Shown piece after piece: positions 7,881-12,097 of a stretch of DNA of 12,097 bases. The stretch comes from an uncultured bacterium (GTDB lineage: Bacteria; Bacteroidota; Bacteroidia; Chitinophagales; Chitinophagaceae): NCBI GenBank assembly GCA_903957405.1, contig CAJBPC010000778.1:1-12097 (forward strand), given 5' to 3'. The notes under the pieces were generated by a model that saw only the letters and a program-made list of their open reading frames with translations, made no database searches and was not told the DNA's origin. Both the position numbers and the translations under genes were made by a program. Within the stretch, counting starts at the first letter, position 1, and every line of letters starts with the position of its first letter.

Positions 7881-8954
7881 CTATTTGTCGAACAACAGGA
7901 TGACAATCCCGGTGATCAGCATATTGAACAATGCGAGGGGGATGAGTTTTTTCCACCCGAGTTCCATCAACTGGTCGTATCTGAACCGGGGAATCGTCCA
8001 CCGAACCCACATGAACAGGAATAAAAAGAAGACGATCTTCGCCAGCAGCATCAATACGCCCAGGATCGCAACCAGGTTATTCCCCAGCGTTTCTCCAAGA
8101 TGGGTTTCATTGACAAAGGGTATGTCGTACCCCCCGAAGAATAGCGTCGCCATCACAGCGGAGGAAACGATCATGTTGATATATTCGGAGAACAGAAAAA
8201 ACCCAAGCTTCAGCGAAGAATACTCCTGATGGTAACCCATGTTCAGTTCACTCTCCGCTTCCGGAAGATCGAAGGGCGTTCGATTGCACTCTGCAAAGAC
8301 GCATACCAAAAATATCAGGAATCCCAGCGGTTGCACGAACACGTTCCATCCCAGGAATCCGCCCCAAGCACCATTCATTTGGGCCTTTACGATCTCACCC
8401 AGGCTCATGGTGCCCGTGATCATCAGCAAAGCGATCAGGCTCAGCCCCATGGCGAGCTCATAGGAGATGATTTGTGACGCGCCCCGGATCGCAGCGAGCA
8501 AGGAGAACTTGTTATTGGATGCCCAACCGCCGATCATGATTCCGAAAACACCGATGCTCACGACTGCGAACACATACAATACCCCGATGTTGGGGTCGGC
8601 GATCGTGAGGTCGACCTTCCTCCCGAACAACTCAAGCGAACTGCCCCAGGGGATCACGGCACTCGTGATCAGGGCTGTGAACATCGCTATAAAGGGACCG
8701 AGAATGAACAAGACGCGGTTTGATGAAAGGGGAATGATCTCCTCCTTGAAGAAAAGCTTGAGGCCATCGGCAAGGGGCTGCAGGAGTCCGAAGGGGCCCG
8801 CCCTGTTCGGGCCATGCCTGTCCTGCATGACACCCGCCACTTTCCTTTCCGCCAAAGTGGTGTACAAAGCGATTCCGAGCAGGGCAAACACCACGATGGC
8901 GATCATGGTCAACTTTTCCAGGAATATAGTCATATCTACAGAGAGGAGATGCAT
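7881..8954 (-). CDS. nuoH: NADH-quinone oxidoreductase subunit H
   Basis: This membrane subunit, equivalent to mitochondrial ND1, forms most of the quinone-binding chamber with NuoB and NuoD. From the ATG at 8954 the protein has 357 residues; a second candidate start, MTIFLEKL at 8933, would give 350. I prefer 8954 because it leaves a 10-bp gap to nuoG and keeps a normal first helix, but neither has a Shine-Dalgarno site. Family motifs are intact: AERKVAG (35-41), GPNRAGPFGLLQPLADG (48-64), the KEEIIP stretch (70-75), GGWASNNKFSLL (142-153) and the acidic quinone-side loop ECNRTPFDLPEAESEL (222-237). That loop is followed by NMGYHQEYSSLKLG, where many homologues have a small residue pair before GYH. 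The C-terminal WTIPRFRYDQLM segment is also conserved. Confidence 0.96.
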   Translation of the reverse strand: MHLLSVDMTIFLEKLTMIAIVVFALLGIALYTTLAERKVAGVMQDRHGPNRAGPFGLLQPLADGLKLFFKEEIIPLSSNRVLFILGPFIAMFTALITSAVIPWGSSLELFGRKVDLTIADPNIGVLYVFAVVSIGVFGIMIGGWASNNKFSLLAAIRGASQIISYELAMGLSLIALLMITGTMSLGEIVKAQMNGAWGGFLGWNVFVQPLGFLIFLVCVFAECNRTPFDLPEAESELNMGYHQEYSSLKLGFFLFSEYINMIVSSAVMATLFFGGYDIPFVNETHLGETLGNNLVAILGVLMLLAKIVFFLFLFMWVRWTIPRFRYDQLMELGWKKLIPLALFNMLITGIVILLFDK

Positions 8955-8964
8955 GCGAACGTAT

Positions 8965-10059
8965 TTAGGACTTCTTGTCAACATTGAATGTCTCGGACGT
9001 AGCCGGGCCGGGTAGCTCACTGAGTGCAATGCCGGGTCGGTTCACCTCGCTCACGCTGTGGATGTCCATCAGCAGCTTGGGATCCCTTCCGGCATGAACG
9101 GCCTTGAATATCTCTTCCGGTTTCTTCAGTCCGGTATAATGACCTTGTGAAATGACCGAATGCCGGTCGACTTTCGTCGGTCCTTCAATGACCCAGTCAC
9201 TGGTCTTTTTCTTGTCAAAGCGGCAGGTGTTGCAGATCCAGTCCTCGACCTCGCCCCACTGGTCCTTGCGCGCCGTCACCCGCAACACTTCGTCACCCCG
9301 CTGCCACAGCGTCACATGCCCCTTGCAGGTCGTGCACTCGCGGTGTGCATCAACGGGCTTGGTGAACCACACCCTGTTCTTAAAACGGAAGGTCTTGTCG
9401 GTCAGCGCACCGACCGGACAAACATCTATCACGTTTCCGATGAAATCGTTGTCCAGCGATTTTTCTATATGGGTGGCGATCTCCGAATGGTCTCCGCGGC
9501 TGAGTATTCCGTGCACACGCTTCTCCGTCAACTGATCCGCCACATACACGCACCGATAGCAAAGGATGCATCGGGTCATGTGCAGCTGGATGTAAGGGCC
9601 CAGATCATGTTTCTCAAAGGTCCGGCGGCTGAACTCATATCGTGTCCCTTCCTTCCCATGGTTATAGCTGAGGTCCTGCAGATGACATTCCCCTGCCTGG
9701 TCGCAGACGGGGCAATCGAGCGGGTGGTTGAGGAGCAGGAATTCCACCACTCCGTTGCGGGCATCCACGACCCTGTCACTGGTGATGTTCTTCACCTCCA
9801 TGCCATCCATGACGCCGGTGCGACAGCTGGCGACAAGCTTCGGCATCGGACGGGGATCCGCCTCACTTCCCTTATTCACTTCCACAAGACAGGTCCTGCA
9901 CTTGCCACCGCTGCCCTTGAGCTTGCTGTAATAGCACATCGCCGGAGGCGCCACGTCACCGCCGATCATCCGTGCGGCCTGCAGGATCGTCGTACCCTGC
10001 GGAACATCCACGGTGATGTTGTCGATGGTGACCTTTAGCATTTTGATATCTTCTGCCAT
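8965..10059 (-). CDS. nuoG: NADH-quinone oxidoreductase subunit G, short form without the molybdopterin domain
   Basis: This is the iron-sulfur subunit of the NADH-oxidising module. From MAEDIKMLKV it has 364 residues, against roughly 780-900 for full-length bacterial NuoG. The N-terminal [2Fe-2S] (N1b) domain has Cys42, 54, 57 and 79. The His-Cys3 site of N5 is H112-x3-C116-x2-C119-x5-C125, in HPLDCPVCDQAGEC. The N4 site has Cys164, 167 and 170 (CILCYRC) and Cys214 (DVCPVGAL). A fourth site reads CTTC (242-245) and CNTC (276-279), where longer homologues have the N7 motif. The protein then ends after about 85 residues, with no molybdopterin-oxidoreductase domain; this short form is, as I recall, usual in Bacteroidota. 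The TAA lies 10 bp before nuoH, so this is a natural end rather than an obvious frameshift. ATG 10041 (MLKVTI) is an alternative start. Confidence 0.93.
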   Translation of the reverse strand: MAEDIKMLKVTIDNITVDVPQGTTILQAARMIGGDVAPPAMCYYSKLKGSGGKCRTCLVEVNKGSEADPRPMPKLVASCRTGVMDGMEVKNITSDRVVDARNGVVEFLLLNHPLDCPVCDQAGECHLQDLSYNHGKEGTRYEFSRRTFEKHDLGPYIQLHMTRCILCYRCVYVADQLTEKRVHGILSRGDHSEIATHIEKSLDNDFIGNVIDVCPVGALTDKTFRFKNRVWFTKPVDAHRECTTCKGHVTLWQRGDEVLRVTARKDQWGEVEDWICNTCRFDKKKTSDWVIEGPTKVDRHSVISQGHYTGLKKPEEIFKAVHAGRDPKLLMDIHSVSEVNRPGIALSELPGPATSETFNVDKKS

Positions 10060-10073
10060 ATTATATTGATATG

Positions 10074-10110
10074 TTGCGCCAAGGGCTAAAGATGAACAGC
10101 CTAGGCGCAA
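10074..10110 (-). other. Hairpin in the nuoF-nuoG gap, just upstream of nuoG
   Basis: A perfect 7-bp inverted repeat, TTGCGCC (10074-10080) and GGCGCAA (10104-10110), encloses a further partial stem: AGG (10082-10084) with CCT (10100-10102), and CT (10086-10087) with AG (10098-10099). The loop is about 10 nt. It ends 14 nt before the nuoG ATG at 10059, within the 5' leader. It is not followed by a U tract on the minus strand, so it is unlikely to terminate. This is the clearest inverted repeat inside the operon. Confidence 0.5.
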
Positions 10111-10235
10111 ATGTATGTTTCGTCTGGAGGACTTTTTCAAAACCCTCTCATTACATCCCTTACTGTCTGCAACCCAGCGCCGACGAGATCGCCTTCATCA
10201 GAAATTAAACGAAGGGATGACAAACCCGAAAGTCA

Positions 10236-11585
10236 CTACATGGTCACTTCCCTTGCATCCGCATAGTGGGCCAATCCATAGTTGCGGCGCTGGCTTTCCT
10301 CCGGATGCAGCACATGCCATTCGAACTCATCGCGGAAATGCCGGATCGCCGCCGCCACCGGCCAGGCGGCCGCATCCCCGAGTGGACAAATGGTATTCCC
10401 CTCTATCTTCCGCTGGATATCCCAAAGCAGGTCTATATCACTCAACTTCCCTTTTCCATGTTCGATGTTGTGGAGGATCTTCTCCATCCATCCGGTTCCC
10501 TCCCTGCAAGGTGAACACTGACCGCAGCTCTCATGGCGGTAAAATCTTGCCAGGGTGAGCGTGTGGCGAACCACACACTGATCTTCATCCAATACAATGA
10601 AGCCGCCGGACCCCATCATGGATCCTGTCGCGAAACCACCATCAGACAGGCCTTCGTAGGTCATCATGCGGGTCTCCCCTTTCGCTGTCTTCAGCAAAAG
10701 GTTGGCAGGAAGAATGGGGACCGACGATCCCCCGGGGATGCAGGCTTTAAGTCTTTTCCCGTTGGGGATGCCGCCACAATATTGTTCTCCGTAGATGAAT
10801 TCCTCTACCGTGATGGTCATGTCGATCTCATATACCCCTGGGCGTTTGATATTGCCGCAGGCGGATATGAGTTTGGTGCCGGTTGACTTTCCGACGCCGA
10901 TCTTTGAGAACTCCTCCCCCCCGATATTCAGGATCGGCACAATGGCCGCCAACGTCTCCACATTATTCACCACCGTGGGGCAATCCCACAGCCCTTTCAC
11001 AGCCGGGAAAGGCGGTTTGATGCGCGGATTACCCCGCTTGCCCTCCAGACTCTCGATCAACGCCGTCTCTTCCCCGCAGATATACGCACCTGCACCGCGC
11101 TGCACATGGATCCGACAATCAAAACCCGTACCCTTGATGTTGGTGCCGAGCCAGCCATGCGCCGTCGCCTCGGCAATGGCATTTTCGAGGATTTCCACGA
11201 TCCAGGCATATTCACCGCGGATATAGATGTACGTATGGTTGCAGCCCAATGCCCAGGATGAGGCAATGAGTCCCTCTATGAGCAGATGCGGGATGAACTC
11301 CATGAGATACCGGTCCTTGAAAGTACCCGGCTCGCTCTCGTCAGCGTTGCAGACGAGATACCTTGGCACACCGGCCGGCTTAGCCAGGAAGCTCCATTTC
11401 AAACCCGTGGGAAAGCCCGCTCCGCCACGACCGCGAAGACCGCTCTTCTTCACTTCTTCCACCACTTCGTCCGGTGACATCTTCAAGGCTTTTTCCACAG
11501 CGTCGTACCCGCCATTGCTGCGGTACACGTCATACCCCCTGATGCCAGGGACGTCTATCTTTTCGAGTAACAATTTTCTTCCCAT
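10236..11585 (-). CDS. nuoF: NADH-quinone oxidoreductase subunit F (NADH- and FMN-binding)
   Basis: This is the catalytic entry point of complex I. It binds NADH and FMN and passes electrons to cluster N3. The protein has 449 residues, the normal length. The FMN/NADH-binding glycine-rich segment GLRGRGGAGFPTGLKW spans 49-64, and CNADESEPGTFKDR (79-92) is the nucleotide-site motif. The AYICGEETALIESLEGKRG block (167-185) is also typical. Cluster N3 ligands are Cys354, 357 and 360 in ESCGQCSPCREG and Cys400 in NTICPLGDAAAWP. The start is preceded by A/T-rich sequence rather than a Shine-Dalgarno site. It lies 59 bp after nuoE; a 176-bp gap, the longest in the operon part of the window, separates it from nuoG. 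Confidence 0.98.
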   Translation of the reverse strand: MGRKLLLEKIDVPGIRGYDVYRSNGGYDAVEKALKMSPDEVVEEVKKSGLRGRGGAGFPTGLKWSFLAKPAGVPRYLVCNADESEPGTFKDRYLMEFIPHLLIEGLIASSWALGCNHTYIYIRGEYAWIVEILENAIAEATAHGWLGTNIKGTGFDCRIHVQRGAGAYICGEETALIESLEGKRGNPRIKPPFPAVKGLWDCPTVVNNVETLAAIVPILNIGGEEFSKIGVGKSTGTKLISACGNIKRPGVYEIDMTITVEEFIYGEQYCGGIPNGKRLKACIPGGSSVPILPANLLLKTAKGETRMMTYEGLSDGGFATGSMMGSGGFIVLDEDQCVVRHTLTLARFYRHESCGQCSPCREGTGWMEKILHNIEHGKGKLSDIDLLWDIQRKIEGNTICPLGDAAAWPVAAAIRHFRDEFEWHVLHPEESQRRNYGLAHYADAREVTM

Positions 11586-11605
11586 ATTATACCATTGAAC
11601 TACCG

Positions 11606-11641
11606 GCGATATTGAATCACCAATGAGCGGTCAACAATCGC
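11606..11641 (-). other. Inverted repeat in the nuoE-nuoF gap
   Basis: GCGAT (11606-11610) is complementary to ATCGC (11637-11641). After a small internal loop, TTG (11612-11614) can pair with CAA (11632-11634). The structure sits about 20 nt upstream of the nuoF ATG and begins within 4 nt of the nuoE stop. It is weak alone and listed mainly because other gaps in the operon show similarly placed repeats. Confidence 0.25.
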
Positions 11642-11644
11642 GAA

Positions 11645-12097
11645 TTACGAATTCCCCTGTGCAGCAGCCCTGCACTCCTCGATGATCCCGTCCACCCTGT
11701 CCTTTGTCAAGTGTTCCCTGTAATGTTTGCCGAGCTGCATCATGGGTGCATAGCCGCAGGCTCCGAGGCATTCGACCGTCTTCAGCGTGAACAAACCATC
11801 CGTTGTCGTCTGCCCAACCCCGATGCCAAGCCTTGACTTGATATGGGTGATGATGTCATCGCTCCCGCGAAGCATGCATGGGCCTGTGTGGCAGACCTCA
11901 AACACATGTTTTCCGACAGGTTCGAGATTGAACATGCTGTAGAAAGTGGCCACCTCATACACTTCAATGGGTTCCATCTGCAGGAGTGAGCCGACATAAT
12001 CCATGGTGTCCGGACTCAGCCATCCGCCAAATTCCTCCTGTGCCAGGTGGAGTAGGGGTATCACCGCACTCTTTTGCCTCCCTTCCGGGTATCGTTC
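11645..12097 (-). CDS. nuoE: NADH-quinone oxidoreductase subunit E (5' partial)
   Basis: This thioredoxin-fold subunit binds the [2Fe-2S] cluster N1a next to the FMN of NuoF. The visible part has 150 residues. The frame is open to the right edge, and its first residues, ERYPEGRQKSAVIPLLHLAQ, are conserved NuoE sequence, so the true start lies beyond the window, probably by 10-25 codons. The GTG at 12064 is internal. Cluster ligands fit C-x4-C-x35-C-x3-C: CHTGPC and CLGAC (fragment residues 69, 74, 110 and 114). YEVATFYSMFNLEPVGKH is the usual helix-turn region before the first cysteine. A short C-terminal tail follows (ECRAAAQGNS). It is upstream of nuoF as in standard nuo operons. Confidence 0.96.
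   Translation of the reverse strand, partial: ERYPEGRQKSAVIPLLHLAQEEFGGWLSPDTMDYVGSLLQMEPIEVYEVATFYSMFNLEPVGKHVFEVCHTGPCMLRGSDDIITHIKSRLGIGVGQTTTDGLFTLKTVECLGACGYAPMMQLGKHYREHLTKDRVDGIIEECRAAAQGNS

Noticed and set aside
8965..8967. nuoG as a frameshifted or broken full-length gene
   Set aside because: The stop is 10 bp before an intact nuoH, with no leftover molybdopterin-domain sequence in any frame, so the short form is natural.
8965..9029. nuoH starting inside the end of nuoG
   Set aside because: The longest open frame would overlap nuoG by about 65 bp and add charged residues before the first helix; ATG 8954 or 8933 fits better.
9160..10038. 292-codon open frame on the plus strand opposite nuoG
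   Set aside because: It lies wholly inside nuoG in antisense. The nuoG frame has all its cluster motifs, while this one shows no recognisable domain; it is a shadow of codon composition.
10060..10140. N-terminal extension of nuoG, possibly a signal-like peptide
   Set aside because: The frame is open, but NuoG is cytoplasmic. The ferredoxin domain begins right after MAEDIKMLKV, and the extra codons overlap the leader hairpin.
1..12097. Undescribed system, mobile element, CRISPR, tRNA or rRNA
   Set aside because: I looked on both strands for transposase-like proteins, terminal repeats, regular short repeats and RNA gene folds and found none. All substantial frames are explained by nuo genes or the GH109-type gene.

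Overview
The window is almost entirely one operon for respiratory complex I (NADH:quinone oxidoreductase). It lies on the minus strand in the canonical order nuoE-F-G-H-I-J-K-L-M-N. One convergent plus-strand gene, a Gfo/Idh/MocA-fold protein of the GH109 glycosidase type, enters from the left edge. The organism looks like a member of the Bacteroidota, probably in or near Chitinophagales/Sphingobacteriales. The reasons are a short NuoG that stops before the molybdopterin-oxidoreductase domain, the sequence style of NuoH/I/L/M/N, mostly weak or absent Shine-Dalgarno sites with A/T-rich start regions, and the GH109-type gene. The genus assignment is inference from remembered family features, not from a search.

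Layout, left to right. (1) Positions 3-1295, plus strand: GH109-type protein whose 5' end lies outside the window. (2) Positions 1296-1399: short convergent gap with an inverted repeat that looks like a shared terminator. (3) Positions 1400-6594, minus strand: nuoN, nuoM, nuoL and nuoK, coding for membrane-arm subunits. (4) Positions 6720-8954: nuoJ (membrane), nuoI (two [4Fe-4S] ferredoxin subunit) and nuoH (quinone-site membrane subunit). (5) Positions 8965-12097: nuoG, nuoF and nuoE, the NADH-oxidising module; nuoE runs off the right edge. nuoA-D and the operon promoter would be expected beyond that edge.

How the genes work together: NuoF binds NADH and FMN and carries cluster N3. NuoE carries N1a. 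NuoG and NuoI carry the iron-sulfur chain to the quinone pocket formed partly by NuoH. NuoJ/K/L/M/N form the proton-translocating arm. The key Glu and Lys residues of the antiporter-like subunits and all expected cluster cysteines of NuoE, F and I are present, so the complex should be functional and NADH-dependent.

There is no gene-free stretch over 300 bases. The largest gaps are 176 bp (nuoG/nuoF), 125 bp (nuoJ/nuoK) and 104 bp (GH109/nuoN). Several intercistronic gaps hold inverted repeats just upstream of the next start codon, which is the least explained structure here. I see no mobile element, CRISPR, tRNA, rRNA or defence system, and no convincing undescribed system. This is largely a conserved housekeeping region.
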